64,000 nucleotides of DNA from an uncultured Microbacterium sp. (GCA_947503655.1 CANNEP010000001.1:1-64000); one strand, 5' to 3'. Shown: positions 35,491 to 44,947, counted from the stretch's first letter. Program-made: numbers and translations. The notes: generated from the sequence alone by a model not told the origin.

Positions 35491-35560
35491 ATCTGCTCAA
35501 CGAATCCCTGGCATTGGCGACACTGTGAGCAATTCTCCGGCATCGACCAGCAACGACAGT

Positions 35561-35566
35561 TAGGCT
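35561..35566 (+). promoter_or_regulatory. -10 element of the DUF1990 gene (leaderless)
   Basis: TAGGCT ends 7 nt before the ATG at 35574. The spacer is a T-run and no ribosome site is present. Confidence 0.55.
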
Positions 35567-35573
35567 GTTTTTT

Positions 35574-36227
35574 ATGCGGCGCGGGACGTTTAGAGACGAG
35601 ACCGTCAATTACGCCGCCGTCGGAGCAACGCAGGCCCCGGATCTCATGCAGTATCCGCCCGAGCGCAGCATCCCGGCGGAGGAATCTTGGCGAATCGGTA
35701 GCGGTGCTGAGCGGTTTGCGACCGCCAGCGACGCGCTGCTGTCATGGACAACGCACAAGGCTTCGGGTCTTACCCTGAGCGATGTGCGTCCGGCGTCTGA
35801 GCCGAGCTACCTCGGCGTCAGCTTTGACGAAGAGGGTAATCCCGTTCGTCCGTCGAAGACTGAGCCGGAGCAACGTTTTGACGCTGACGGCACGCCTTAC
35901 GTGAGCGCCGGAACCACGGTGCACGTGCGCGGACGCGTCGGCGGCCAGCGTGCCGACGCTGAGTTGCGCGTGATCTTCGTCATTGAAGAGCCCCGTCGCG
36001 TTGGCTTCGCCCTCGGAACCATGGACGATTCTGTCGTCAGCGGCGAAGAGAGCTTCATGCTCGAGTGGCTGCAGAATGATGAGGTGTGGTTCACCGTGCG
36101 TGCGTTTGATGCTCCCGAATCGGTGCTGTACAAAGTGCTGCCGGTGCTGACGCGTCGCCGCCGCAAAGAACTCTTCAGCGGCTACTTGCGCGCGATTTCG
36201 CCGCTGTTTGCCACCCCCACCGCGTAA
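35574..36227 (+). CDS. DUF1990 family protein
   Basis: 217 residues. It matches the DUF1990 family (NYAAVGATQAPDLMQYPPERS, then RIGSGAERF and LLSWTTHKASGL, and C-terminal EEPRRVGFALGTMDDSVVSGEESF). The family is actinobacterial and plant-like, cytosolic, and of unknown function; a START-like or lipid-binding fold has been suggested. It is the first gene of a unit with hemW, whose ATG overlaps its stop by one base. Confidence 0.85.
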   Translation: MRRGTFRDETVNYAAVGATQAPDLMQYPPERSIPAEESWRIGSGAERFATASDALLSWTTHKASGLTLSDVRPASEPSYLGVSFDEEGNPVRPSKTEPEQRFDADGTPYVSAGTTVHVRGRVGGQRADAELRVIFVIEEPRRVGFALGTMDDSVVSGEESFMLEWLQNDEVWFTVRAFDAPESVLYKVLPVLTRRRRKELFSGYLRAISPLFATPTA

Positions 36228-37447
36228 TGGGCGGCCCGCTTCCTGAGGGTGACGAGGTTCCGACCTCCGGCGCTCTCCCCGAAACTACTGTCGCGCACAG
36301 CGACGTTGATTTTGGCGTATACCTGCATGTGCCGTTCTGCCGTGTGCGCTGCGGCTACTGCGACTTCAACACGTACACCGCCACCGAACTGCGCGGCGCC
36401 CGGCAAGACACGTACGCCGACACTCTGCTGCAAGAGGTGGAGCTGTCGCGTCACGTCCTGAGCGACATCGGCCCGTTGCGTCAAGCGCAGACGGTATTCT
36501 TTGGCGGTGGCACGCCAACGTTGCTGCCCGCCGGAGACCTCGCCCGCATGCTCGGTGGCGTGCGCGACGCTTTTGGGCTGGCCACAGACGCCGAAGTGAC
36601 AGTCGAGGCCAACCCTGACACCGTGACCCCCGCGGTCATGGCTGAGCTTGCCGCCGCCGGCGTCAACCGCGTCTCGATCGGCATGCAGTCGAGCGTTCCG
36701 CACGTGCTCGCAGCGCTCGACCGCACCCATAACCCGGAAAACGTCGCGACCGCTGTGGCAGCGGCACGTGAAGCCGGGCTCGACGTCAGCATCGACCTCA
36801 TCTACGGCGCACCGGGGGAGTCGCTCGACGACTGGGCAGCCTCCGTGCGCACCGCCATCGATCTCGAGCCTGACCACATTTCGGCATACGCCCTCATCAT
36901 TGAAGACGGCACGAAACTGGCGCGCCAGATTCGCTCTGGCGTGGTTCCGGCGCCCGACGATGACCTGCAAGCAGATATGTACGAGCTCGTCGACGACCAG
37001 CTCGCCGCTGCCGGTTTTGACTGGTACGAGGTCAGCAACTTTTCCCGCGGCGAGAACCACCGCTCGCGCCACAACCTCGCGTACTGGCGCGGCACCGACT
37101 GGTGGGGGTATGGCCCCGGCGCCCACTCACACGTCGACGGCACCCGCTGGTGGAACGTCAAGCACCCCGCTGCTTACGCGCAGCGCCTCGCCGCTTCGCA
37201 CAGTCCTGCGTACGCGCGCGAAACCGTCGATGGTTCCGCAGCCATCCTCGAGCGGGTGCTGTTGCAGTCCCGCATTCGCGAGGGTCTGGCGATCGATCAG
37301 ATTCCTGCATCGCGTCGCTCCGCCGTGGCCGGACTCATCGCCGACGAGCTCGTCGAGCCCGCCGCAGCGCTCCGAGGCCGTATCGTGTTGACACGACGTG
37401 GTCGACTGCTCGCGGACGCCGTGGTTCGCGCATTGACGGAGGATTGA
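36227..37447 (+). CDS. hemW: radical SAM protein HemW
   Basis: 406 residues. The radical-SAM cluster motif CRVRCGYCDF (C38, C42, C45) is followed by FFGGGTPTLLP and the HemW C-terminal domain (about 310-400). Length and motif spacing match HemW/HemN-like proteins. HemW is now regarded as a haem chaperone; the extra residues that distinguish true oxygen-independent coproporphyrinogen oxidase HemN (a conserved fourth Cys after CxxxCxxC) are absent. The usual bacterial neighbourhood lepA-hemW-hrcA-dnaJ is conserved here. Confidence 0.94.
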   Translation: MGGPLPEGDEVPTSGALPETTVAHSDVDFGVYLHVPFCRVRCGYCDFNTYTATELRGARQDTYADTLLQEVELSRHVLSDIGPLRQAQTVFFGGGTPTLLPAGDLARMLGGVRDAFGLATDAEVTVEANPDTVTPAVMAELAAAGVNRVSIGMQSSVPHVLAALDRTHNPENVATAVAAAREAGLDVSIDLIYGAPGESLDDWAASVRTAIDLEPDHISAYALIIEDGTKLARQIRSGVVPAPDDDLQADMYELVDDQLAAAGFDWYEVSNFSRGENHRSRHNLAYWRGTDWWGYGPGAHSHVDGTRWWNVKHPAAYAQRLAASHSPAYARETVDGSAAILERVLLQSRIREGLAIDQIPASRRSAVAGLIADELVEPAAALRGRIVLTRRGRLLADAVVRALTED

Positions 37448-37448
37448 C

Positions 37449-37850
37449 ATGGAAAACCCGGGCGCTGGTCTCAGCGAAGAAGTGGTCAACGGAACCTTTG
37501 CGCTGGCTCGCGAAGGTCGGGTCGCCGAGCTGACAGAAATGGTGCGCGCTGGCGTGCCGGTCGACACCCGCAATGCTCGCAGCGACACGATGCTCATCGT
37601 TGCCGCCTACGCGCAACAGCCGGAGGCGGTCGCCGCGCTCATCGAGCTCGGAGCAGACCTCAACGTCGAGAACACGATGGGGCAGACGGCTATCGCATGC
37701 GCAGTTTTCCGTAACGATGAAAACATTCTGCGGATGCTGCTTGATGCCGGCGGAGACCCGGAACTCGGTTTTCACTCGGCGCTTGATATTGCCGACCAGT
37801 TTCAACTGACCCAAATGACTGCGGTCTTGCTGAAGCACGCGGCACGCTGA
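37449..37850 (+). CDS. ankyrin repeat protein
   Basis: 133 residues, ATG 1 nt after the hemW stop, with GGAGG inside the hemW end. Three to four ankyrin repeats are visible (AREGRVAELTEMVRAGVPVDTRN, LIVAAYAQQPEAVAALIELGADLNVEN, FRNDENILRMLLDAGGDPELG). No signal peptide is present. Such small ankyrin proteins are common in actinobacteria as protein-interaction modules; no partner can be named. It is the last gene before the CIRCE-controlled hrcA. Confidence 0.88.
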   Translation: MENPGAGLSEEVVNGTFALAREGRVAELTEMVRAGVPVDTRNARSDTMLIVAAYAQQPEAVAALIELGADLNVENTMGQTAIACAVFRNDENILRMLLDAGGDPELGFHSALDIADQFQLTQMTAVLLKHAAR

Positions 37851-37880
37851 GGCGTTCGCCGTTCTCCCACCCGGAAGCGG

Positions 37881-37912
37881 TAGAATTGGCACTCGACCGT
37901 ACTGAGTGCCAG
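37881..37912 (+). promoter_or_regulatory. CIRCE operator with overlapping -10 upstream of hrcA
   Basis: TTGGCACTC at 37886-37894, a 9-nt spacer and GAGTGCCAG at 37904-37912 match the CIRCE inverted repeat, the HrcA-binding site. TAGAAT at 37881-37886 is a likely -10 overlapping its left arm, so bound HrcA would block transcription of its own operon. Confidence 0.9.
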
Positions 37913-37926
37913 CGAGAGGAGAGGTC

Positions 37927-38955
37927 GTGGTATCCGAACGAGGACTCCAGGTTCTCCGTGCGATCGTGCAGGACTACGTCGAAACCCGCGACCCAGTGGG
38001 CTCCAAGTCCATCGTCGATCGCCACGCGTTTGGTGTCTCAGCGGCCACGATCCGCAACGATATGGCGCTTCTCGAAGAAGAAGAGCTGATCGTCGCTCCG
38101 CACACGTCGAGCGGCCGCGTACCCACCGACAAGGGCTACCGCGTCTTCGTCGACCACCTCGCAGAGCTTCGCCCACTGAGCACGGCGCAGCGCACCGCGA
38201 TCTCCACTTTCCTTGACGAACCCGCCGACCTTGACGATCTGCTGTCGCGCACCGTGCGGTGTCTCACCCAGCTGACCGGTCAGGTCGCGCTCGTGCAGTA
38301 CCCGTCGTTTGCGCGTGCCACCGTCACCCACATCGAACTCGTCCTGCTGGCTCCTGTGCGCATGCTCGTGATCGTGGTAACCGACACCGGTCGCGTGTCG
38401 CAGCGCATCGTGCACCTCCCGCAGGAGGTCACCGAGAACGATGCGCAGGCGCTCAAAGTGCAGCTGAATACGCTCGTCACCGGCAACGAAGTTCGCACCG
38501 CGAGTGCGCGACTGGACGCACACCGCGAAGATCCCGCCAACACCGATGCTGTCTTCACGGCGCTCATCGATACGGTGGCCGAAGAGCTCGATGAGTTTCG
38601 CCAAGACAAGCTCGTCATGGCGGGCGCTGCGACACTCGCTCGTCGCGAACTCGACTTCCGTGGTTCCATTCACCCGCTCCTCGAAGCCATCGAAGAGCAG
38701 GCGACCCTCGTGCGCCTGATGGAAGAAATGGTGGGTGACCGTGAGGGGCTTGCCGCCTCGATCGGTGCCGAAAACGCTGCGTTTGGCCTCTCCGAAGCCT
38801 CACTGGTTGCGAGTGACTATGACGCCCCTGGCTCCCGTGCGCGTATTGGGCTGATGGGTCCGACGCGCATGGACTATCCCAGCAACCTCGCTGCAGTGCG
38901 CGCTGTCGCGCGGTACCTGACCCGGTTGCTGGACGAAGATGACACACGTCGCTGA
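37927..38955 (+). CDS. hrcA: heat-inducible transcriptional repressor HrcA
   Basis: 342 residues from GTG 37927, chosen for the GAGGAGAGG ribosome site just upstream and because the earlier in-frame ATG lies inside the CIRCE right arm. The N-terminal winged helix (about 1-75: LRAIVQDYVETRDPVGSKSI, SAATIRNDMALLEE) binds DNA, followed by the GAF-like dimerisation and inserted domains. HrcA represses chaperone genes by binding CIRCE; here it is autoregulated with dnaJ 35 nt downstream. Confidence 0.96.
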   Translation: MVSERGLQVLRAIVQDYVETRDPVGSKSIVDRHAFGVSAATIRNDMALLEEEELIVAPHTSSGRVPTDKGYRVFVDHLAELRPLSTAQRTAISTFLDEPADLDDLLSRTVRCLTQLTGQVALVQYPSFARATVTHIELVLLAPVRMLVIVVTDTGRVSQRIVHLPQEVTENDAQALKVQLNTLVTGNEVRTASARLDAHREDPANTDAVFTALIDTVAEELDEFRQDKLVMAGAATLARRELDFRGSIHPLLEAIEEQATLVRLMEEMVGDREGLAASIGAENAAFGLSEASLVASDYDAPGSRARIGLMGPTRMDYPSNLAAVRAVARYLTRLLDEDDTRR

Positions 38956-38990
38956 CGTGATGAGGGGCATGCGCCCCGAGAAAGGCTGAA

Positions 38991-40100
38991 GTGGCAGACC
39001 ACTACGAAGTTTTGGGTGTCTCGCGCGATGCGACGACCGAAGAAATCAAGAAGGCGTACCGCAAGCTTGCGCGTCAGCTTCACCCCGATGTGAACCCGGG
39101 TGAAGAGGCCGAAGAGCAGTTCAAGCTCGTCACCCACGCGTACGACGTGCTTTCGAACCCCGAACAGCGTCAGCGTTACGACAACGGCGGTGACTCCGCA
39201 TTCGGCGGCGGCGGCGGCGGTTTCGGTGGCTTCGGTGACATTTTCGAGACGTTCTTCGGTGGCGGTCAGTCGCGTGGTCCGCGTCCGCGTTCGCGCCGCG
39301 AGCGTGGTCAGGATGCCCTCGTCAAGGTCACCGTCGAGCTCGCTGACGTGATCTTCGGTGTGCACCGTGACATCGAGGTTGACACCGCCGTGCTGTGCGA
39401 GACGTGCCAGGGGTCGTGCTGCCAGCCCGGAACCTCGGAGCAAACGTGCGACATTTGTGGTGGCACCGGACACATTCAGCAGCAGGTTCGGAGCCTGCTC
39501 GGCACGATGCTGACGAACGCTCCGTGCAACGTGTGCCGCGGATACGGAACCACGATTCCGTCGCCGTGCGTCACGTGCGCTGGCCAGGGTCGCGTACGTT
39601 CGCGTCGCACGGTATCGCTCGACATTCCCGCCGGCGTCGACGACGGTCTGCGTCTGCAGCTTCCCGGCTCGGGTGAAGTAGGACCCGCTGGCGGCCCGAA
39701 CGGCGACCTGTACCTCGAGATCAAGGTTTCTCCCAACGCCGCATTCGCGCGCGAGGGTGATGACCTCGTCGCCCTGCTCGAAGTGGCGATGCCCGACGCC
39801 ATTCTCGGCACGACCACGACGATCGACGGCCTCGATGGCGCCGTCGACCTGGAGATTCGCCCGGGCGTACAGTCTGGTGACGAACTCACGATCAAGGGCC
39901 GCGGTATTACGCCGCTGCGCGGTTCCAACCGCGGCGACCTTCGTGTCGGCATTCACGTCGTCACGCCGACCAAGCTCGACAGCAAGCAGCGTGCGCTCAT
40001 TGAGCAGTTGCAGGGTTCGATGAAATCGCCGAAGCCAGCGCTCGCACAGCACCAGCAGGGGCTGTTCGCCAAGCTGCGCGACCGGTTCCGTACGCACTAA
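38991..40100 (+). CDS. dnaJ: chaperone DnaJ
   Basis: 369 residues, GTG start with GAAAGG upstream. J domain at residues 1-70 with HPD at 31-33, then a Gly/Phe-rich stretch, then the zinc-finger region (about 135-205). Its four modules are [24 protein letters not shown] and CVTCAGQG. The first departs from CxxCxGxG by ending in Cys, followed by another Cys. The C-terminal substrate-binding domains follow. It stimulates DnaK ATPase. This is the hrcA-linked paralogue (DnaJ2 type); a dnaK-linked copy would lie elsewhere. Confidence 0.96.
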   Translation: MADHYEVLGVSRDATTEEIKKAYRKLARQLHPDVNPGEEAEEQFKLVTHAYDVLSNPEQRQRYDNGGDSAFGGGGGGFGGFGDIFETFFGGGQSRGPRPRSRRERGQDALVKVTVELADVIFGVHRDIEVDTAVLCETCQGSCCQPGTSEQTCDICGGTGHIQQQVRSLLGTMLTNAPCNVCRGYGTTIPSPCVTCAGQGRVRSRRTVSLDIPAGVDDGLRLQLPGSGEVGPAGGPNGDLYLEIKVSPNAAFAREGDDLVALLEVAMPDAILGTTTTIDGLDGAVDLEIRPGVQSGDELTIKGRGITPLRGSNRGDLRVGIHVVTPTKLDSKQRALIEQLQGSMKSPKPALAQHQQGLFAKLRDRFRTH

Positions 40101-40828
40101 TGGCACTGCACTTCATCGTTGATTCTCCCGAGGAGCTGGCGGGGGAGTCTGTTGCGCTCACCGGCCCCGAGGCGCACCACGCAGCCGCCGTGCGGCGCGT
40201 GCGCGTTGGCGAAACAGTCACGCTGGGCGATGGCCTCGGCGCATGGGTAACAGGCGTTGTCACGTCGGTTGCTCCCAAGCGCGTGGAGATTGCGCTGGCG
40301 GAGCGCCAGCAGCTCGACGAGCAGACGCCCCGCATCGTGCTGGTGCAGGCGCTCGCTAAGGGCGATCGCGATGAACGTGCTGTTGAAGCCGCCACCGAAC
40401 TCGGCGTGAGTGCCATCGTGCCGTGGCAGGCCTCCCGCAGCGTTTCGCGCTGGGATGCTGCGAAGGTTGCGAAGGGCGTCGCGCGCTGGCAAAGCATCGC
40501 ACGTGAGGCCTCGAAGCAAGCCCACCGCGCATGGGTGCCGCAGGTGAGTGAGCCCGTCACGACGGCGCAACTCGCCGCGAAGGCAAGCGACGTTAGCATC
40601 GTGGTGCTGGAGCCTTCTGCAGAGCGGGCGCTCACGGCACTTGAGCTGCCCGCCGACCGCGACGTCTGGCTCGTCGTGGGCCCCGAAGGTGGCATTACGT
40701 CGGAAGAACTCGAGAACCTCGAGAAGGCGGGCGCGACGCTCGCGCGCATGGGAACCACGGTGCTGCGCACGTCGACGGCAGGGCCGGCGGCATTGGCAGC
40801 GCTGAGCGTGGTTCTCGGCCGCTGGTGA
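40100..40828 (+). CDS. rsmE: 16S rRNA m3U1498 methyltransferase RsmE
   Basis: 242 residues; ATG overlaps the dnaJ stop by one base. An N-terminal PUA-like domain (about 1-70, HHAAAVRRVRVGETVTLGDG) is followed by a SPOUT methyltransferase knot (about 75-240). The knot has LVQALAKGDRDERAVEAATELGV, the VGPEGGITSEELE SAM loop and the LRTSTAGPAAL end. It methylates U1498 of 16S rRNA. dnaJ-rsmE linkage is widely conserved. Confidence 0.95.
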   Translation: MALHFIVDSPEELAGESVALTGPEAHHAAAVRRVRVGETVTLGDGLGAWVTGVVTSVAPKRVEIALAERQQLDEQTPRIVLVQALAKGDRDERAVEAATELGVSAIVPWQASRSVSRWDAAKVAKGVARWQSIAREASKQAHRAWVPQVSEPVTTAQLAAKASDVSIVVLEPSAERALTALELPADRDVWLVVGPEGGITSEELENLEKAGATLARMGTTVLRTSTAGPAALAALSVVLGRW

Positions 40829-40839
40829 AGCGGCTTCGG

Positions 40840-40845
40840 TAGACT
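40840..40845 (+). promoter_or_regulatory. -10 element of the HIT gene (leaderless)
   Basis: TAGACT ends 6 nt before the ATG at 40852, with no ribosome site. Confidence 0.55.
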
Positions 40846-40851
40846 TTCGGT

Positions 40852-41202
40852 ATGAGCAGCGAGCCTTCGATCTTCACCCGCATTCTGCAGCGCGAGATCC
40901 CCGCGACCTTTGTCGCCGAAACTGACAACGTTTTTGCGATCAAAGACATTGCTCCGCAGGCTCCGGTTCACCTCCTGGTGATCCCGAAGACGCAGGAGTA
41001 CCGCGATGTCACAGAACTTGCCGCTGCCGATCCTGCCCTGTTGCAGGAGATGGTGGCCGTTGCGAAAGAGCTCGCCAACGAGCACGCAGACGGTCACTTC
41101 CGACTGATTTTCAACACCGGCGCGAACTCGGGTCAAACCGTGTTTCACGTCCACGCCCACGTTCTCGCGGGCGGACTAAGCGAAACGAGTATGGGTGTCT
41201 GA
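40852..41202 (+). CDS. HIT family nucleotide-binding protein (HINT-like)
   Basis: 116 residues. The catalytic histidine triad HVHAHV is near residue 99, preceded by LIFNTGANSGQTV, and the N-terminal IFTRILQREIPA is typical of the HINT branch. HINT proteins hydrolyse nucleoside phosphoramidates and acyl-adenylates. It heads an apparent unit with phoH, ybeY, a CNNM protein and era, all overlapping; phoH starts 8 nt inside its 3' end. Confidence 0.94.
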   Translation: MSSEPSIFTRILQREIPATFVAETDNVFAIKDIAPQAPVHLLVIPKTQEYRDVTELAAADPALLQEMVAVAKELANEHADGHFRLIFNTGANSGQTVFHVHAHVLAGGLSETSMGV

Positions 41203-42259
41203 CCCACAAACCGTAACAGAGCAGATCTTCGCCGACGGCGTCGCGATGGTCCAGCTCTTGGGCCCACAAGACCGCCTGCTGCGGATGGTCGAAAAGCAAC
41301 ACCCCGGCGTGCAGATTCACGTGCGCGGCAACGAAATCACCCTTACCGGTGATGCCGAACCCGTCGCCGCAGCGAAGAGCCTCGTCGAAGAACTTCTCAC
41401 GATGACCCGCTCGGGCCACCACCTGGCGCCGGAAGAGGTTGCCACGTCGGCGCGCCTGCAGCAAGACGGCATTCGCCCGTCAGAAGTGCTGAGCGAGCCG
41501 ATTCTGTCGTCGCGCGGCAAAGTCATTCGACCGAAGACCCTCGGTCAGCGTGACTACGTTGATGCGATCGACGAGAACACGATTGTCTTCGGTATCGGCC
41601 CCGCCGGTACCGGAAAAACCTACTTGGCGATGGCCAAGGCCGTGCAGGCGCTGCAGCGCAAAGAGGTCAACCGCATCATTCTGACTCGACCGGCCGTTGA
41701 AGCGGGGGAGCGCTTGGGCTTCTTGCCCGGCACACTCACCGACAAGATCGACCCGTACCTGCGCCCGCTCTACGACGCGCTGAACGAAATGATCGACCCC
41801 GACATTTTGCCGAAGCTGATGGCGACCGGAACCATCGAGGTCGCGCCGCTCGCGTACATGCGCGGTCGCACGCTCAACGACTCCTTCGTCGTGCTCGACG
41901 AAGCGCAAAACACGACGCCGGAACAGATGAAGATGTTCCTGACGCGCCTGGGCTTCGGAACCAAGATGGTCGTCACGGGTGACATCACGCAGGTCGACTT
42001 GCCGCAGGGCACGAGTGGTCTGCGCCTGGTCTCCAACGTGCTCAAGAACATCGACGACATTCACTTCGCGCGCCTCACCAGCGCCGACGTCGTGCGCCAC
42101 TCGCTGGTCGGCCGCATCGTCGACGCGTACAGCGAGTACGACGACAAGCGCACCGCAGCCCGCCACGAACGTGAGCAGGCATCAGAATTGGCGAATCGTG
42201 CGGAACGCCGCGCGGGTCTTCGCCCCCAAGACCGACAGCCCCGACGAGGACGATCATGA
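41195..42259 (+). CDS. ybeZ: PhoH-like ATPase (YbeZ)
   Basis: 354 residues from GTG 41195, overlapping the HIT gene by 8 nt. An N-terminal KH-like segment (about 20-70) precedes the P-loop ATPase core with Walker A GPAGTGKT near 136-143, Walker B VVLDEAQN near 232 and the [10 protein letters not shown] sensor. YbeZ/PhoH partners YbeY in rRNA processing and ribosome quality control, consistent with the immediate downstream ybeY. The C-terminus is basic. Confidence 0.95.
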   Translation: MSDPQTVTEQIFADGVAMVQLLGPQDRLLRMVEKQHPGVQIHVRGNEITLTGDAEPVAAAKSLVEELLTMTRSGHHLAPEEVATSARLQQDGIRPSEVLSEPILSSRGKVIRPKTLGQRDYVDAIDENTIVFGIGPAGTGKTYLAMAKAVQALQRKEVNRIILTRPAVEAGERLGFLPGTLTDKIDPYLRPLYDALNEMIDPDILPKLMATGTIEVAPLAYMRGRTLNDSFVVLDEAQNTTPEQMKMFLTRLGFGTKMVVTGDITQVDLPQGTSGLRLVSNVLKNIDDIHFARLTSADVVRHSLVGRIVDAYSEYDDKRTAARHEREQASELANRAERRAGLRPQDRQPRRGRS

Positions 42260-42717
42260 TCGAGATCAACAACGAATCCGCCATCAGCATCGACGAGACC
42301 GTGCTGCTGCGGCTCACCGAAAGCAACCTCGCGGCGCTGTACGTCAGCCCCGACGCCGAAGTGGCGATCCAGCTCGTTGACGAAGGCGCGATGGAAGCCC
42401 TGCATGTGCAGTGGATGGACGAGCCTGGTCCCACCGATGTGCTCTCGTTCCCGATGGATGAGCTGCGCCCCGGAACCATGGACAAGCCGACTGAGCCAGG
42501 TCTGCTTGGTGACATCGTGCTGTGCCCGCAGGTTGCGGAGTCGCAGGCGAAGACGGCCGGCCACACCATGATGGATGAGCTGATTCTGCTTACCACGCAC
42601 GGCCTGCTGCACCTGCTCGGATACGACCACGCTGAGCCCGACGAGGAGCGCGAAATGTTCGGACTTCAGCGCGAACTGATCGCTCACTTCCATGAGGGCG
42701 AGAAAAACGCGCGATGA
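42256..42717 (+). CDS. ybeY: endoribonuclease YbeY
   Basis: 153 residues. The zinc-binding signature THGLLHLLGYDHAEPDEE near 114-131 holds three histidines, and TDVLSFPMDE is the upstream conserved motif. YbeY is needed for 16S rRNA 3'-end maturation and 70S quality control. It overlaps phoH by 4 nt (ATGA) and the next gene by 4 nt, indicating tight translational coupling. Confidence 0.96.
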   Translation: MIEINNESAISIDETVLLRLTESNLAALYVSPDAEVAIQLVDEGAMEALHVQWMDEPGPTDVLSFPMDELRPGTMDKPTEPGLLGDIVLCPQVAESQAKTAGHTMMDELILLTTHGLLHLLGYDHAEPDEEREMFGLQRELIAHFHEGEKNAR

Positions 42718-44015
42718 CAATCTTCTTGCTCATCGCCGCAGTCTTGCTGGTGGCGTTTGGCGGATTGATGGCGGCAGTTGATGCCGCGCTTGGCGTGACC
42801 AGCAGGCAAGACTTTGCCGACTGGTCGCACTCAGGTCGCAATGCGAAGGCGTTGCGGATTATCGGTGATGACGTGTCGGCACATGCCAACGCCGTCGTCT
42901 TTATGCGTATTCTCGCGGAGACCACCGCGGCCGTGATGGTCACCGCGCTCTTCATGCTCTTGCTCGACCACATCGGCTGGTCGATTCTCGCCGCCGCCCT
43001 CATCATGACCGCCGTGTCGTTCGTGCTCGTGGGCGCCAGCCCGCGCTCTGTCGGGCGCCAGCACTCCACGGGCCTGTTGCGCGGAACAGCACTAATTATT
43101 CGGGCGTGCCGCATCGCCATCGGCCCGCTCGCTCACGGTCTCGCCGCGCTCGGCGACCGTGTGACGCCAGGCGTGTCGCGCGGGGCATCGTTTACGTCCG
43201 AAGAACAGCTGCTCAGCATGGTGGATGAGGCGGCAAGCCACGACCTCATCGAAGAGGATGACCGCGAACTTATCCACTCGGTCTTTGACTTCACCGACCG
43301 CTTTGTGCGCGCCGTCATGGTTCCGCGCACGGAAATTGTCACGATCGAAAACGACGCGACGACCGAAGACGCCGTGAGCCTGTTTCTTTCGTCGGGTGTT
43401 TCGCGTATGCCGATCACCGAGGGCGACGACGTTGTCGGCATGCTGTACCTGAAAGACATTATCGCGTCGACGTTTGCCGATGAGTCAGGGTGGCGTGCCC
43501 GCCCCGCGATTGACCTTGCCCGAGAACCGGTATTTGTGCCGGAGGCGATGAAAGCTGAGACGCTGCTGCAGCAAATGAAGCGCGACTCCATTCACGTGTG
43601 CCTTGTTGTCGATGAATACGGCGGTGTTTCGGGCCTCGTGACGCTGGAAGACCTTATTGAAGAACTCGTTGGCGACATTTCTGACGAGCACGATGCTAAG
43701 GGCTCGGAGATCATCGACCTCGGCGACGGCCGGTACCGTGTTTCGGCACGACTGCCGCTCGACGAGGTGGGCGATCTGTTCGGTATCGAGCTTGAAGACG
43801 AAGACGTCGATTCAATCGGCGGACTCCTCGCGAAAGAACTCGGTCGTGTGCCGGAGTCAGGCTCAGTCGCTGAGTCTAACGGCATCATCATGACCGGCGG
43901 TGAATCACGGGGGCGCCGCAAGGGCCTCGCGAACATCATCGTCGAACGGAGCGCCTCGCTGAAGGCGGCCGAAGAGGCATTTGCCAACGAAAACTTGGAA
44001 TCAGGAGACGAATAA
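42714..44015 (+). CDS. hemolysin family / CNNM-CorC transporter
   Basis: 433 residues. The N-terminal CNNM (DUF21) domain has three to four membrane helices (about 1-25, 58-80, 85-108 and 120-140). A CBS pair follows (about 200-325: VPRTEIVTIEND, GVSRMPITEGDDVVGMLYLKD, VCLVVDEYGGVSGLVTLEDLIEELVG), then the CorC/HlyC C-terminal domain (about 345-420). CNNM/CorB-type proteins export Mg2+ and sense Mg-ATP through the CBS module; older hemolysin labels are historical. It overlaps ybeY and era. Confidence 0.93.
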   Translation: MTIFLLIAAVLLVAFGGLMAAVDAALGVTSRQDFADWSHSGRNAKALRIIGDDVSAHANAVVFMRILAETTAAVMVTALFMLLLDHIGWSILAAALIMTAVSFVLVGASPRSVGRQHSTGLLRGTALIIRACRIAIGPLAHGLAALGDRVTPGVSRGASFTSEEQLLSMVDEAASHDLIEEDDRELIHSVFDFTDRFVRAVMVPRTEIVTIENDATTEDAVSLFLSSGVSRMPITEGDDVVGMLYLKDIIASTFADESGWRARPAIDLAREPVFVPEAMKAETLLQQMKRDSIHVCLVVDEYGGVSGLVTLEDLIEELVGDISDEHDAKGSEIIDLGDGRYRVSARLPLDEVGDLFGIELEDEDVDSIGGLLAKELGRVPESGSVAESNGIIMTGGESRGRRKGLANIIVERSASLKAAEEAFANENLESGDE

Positions 44016-44899
44016 TGCGCAGCGGATTCGTAACGTTTGTCGGCCGACCCAACGTCGGCAAGTCCACTCTCACGAACGCGCTGGTGGGCGAGAAGGTCGC
44101 CATCACGAGCGACAAGCCGCAGACCACGCGTCGCGCGATCCGTGGCATCGTCAACCGACCGACCGGTCAGCTCGTGATCGTGGACACCCCGGGTATTCAC
44201 CGTCCGCGCACCCTGCTCGGTCAGCGCCTCAATGACCTCGTTGAGCAGGTGCTCGGCGATGTTGACGTGATCGCATTCTGCGTGCCCGCTGACCAGAAGG
44301 TGGGCCCGGGCGACACGCGCATCGCGGCATCGCTTGACGGCTACAAGCGCGCCAAGAAGGTCGCGATTGTGACCAAGACAGACACCGCTTCGCGCGATGA
44401 CATCATGGAGCGCCTCATCGAGGTTGACGCCCTGCGCGAAGACTGGGCGGCTGTGATTCCGCTTTCTGCCGTCACGAACGAGCAGCTCGACGTGCTCTCT
44501 GACGAGTTGCTCGCACTCATGCCCCAAGGGGAGGCGCTGTACCCGGAGGGTATCGTCACCGACGAATCGATCGAAGACCGCGTCTCCGAAATCATTCGTG
44601 AGGCCGCTCTCGACGGCGTGCGTGATGAGCTGCCGCACTCGATTGCGGTCACGGTTTCGGAGATTGCGGAGCGCGAAGACAGCGATCTCACCGACGTCTT
44701 CGCCGACATCATTGTTGAGCGTGACAGCCAAAAGGCGATCATTATCGGCCGCAAGGGCTCCCGACTCCGCGACGTCGGTGCTCGTGCCCGCGCGGAGCTG
44801 GAACCGCTCCTCGGCAGCCGCGTCTTTTTGAGCCTGCATGTGCGGGTTGCGAAGGAGTGGCAACGCGACCCCAAGCAGTTGGGGCGTCTCGGCTTCTAA
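44015..44899 (+). CDS. era: GTPase Era
   Basis: 294 residues. G1 GRPNVGKST near 8-16, G2-region TTRRAIRGIV, G3 DTPGIH and G4 TKTD define the Ras-like domain. The C-terminal KH domain (about 205-290) has AIIIGRKGSRLRDVGARARAEL. Era chaperones 16S rRNA 3'-end maturation and small-subunit assembly, matching the ybeZ-ybeY neighbours. It is the last gene of the HIT-to-era unit; the ATG overlaps the preceding stop. Confidence 0.97.
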   Translation: MRSGFVTFVGRPNVGKSTLTNALVGEKVAITSDKPQTTRRAIRGIVNRPTGQLVIVDTPGIHRPRTLLGQRLNDLVEQVLGDVDVIAFCVPADQKVGPGDTRIAASLDGYKRAKKVAIVTKTDTASRDDIMERLIEVDALREDWAAVIPLSAVTNEQLDVLSDELLALMPQGEALYPEGIVTDESIEDRVSEIIREAALDGVRDELPHSIAVTVSEIAEREDSDLTDVFADIIVERDSQKAIIIGRKGSRLRDVGARARAELEPLLGSRVFLSLHVRVAKEWQRDPKQLGRLGF

Positions 44900-44924
44900 C
44901 TCAATCTGAAGTTATCCCCAGAAA

Positions 44925-44947
44925 CGCCACGGTCTCTTGTCGTGGCG
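44925..44947 (+). terminator. hairpin downstream of era
   Basis: CGCCACG at 44925-44931 pairs with CGTGGCG at 44941-44947 over a 9-nt loop. It is the first stable hairpin after the era stop; no U-tract follows. Confidence 0.4.

Noticed and set aside
33615..35543. 642-codon open frame on the minus strand
   Set aside because: It lies entirely antisense to lepA, has a biased His/Arg/Val/Asp composition typical of reversed high-GC codons, and shows no domain.
44911..44922. TTATCCCCAGA resembling a DnaA box
   Set aside because: It differs from TTATCCACA at key bases, is single, and there is no origin context.
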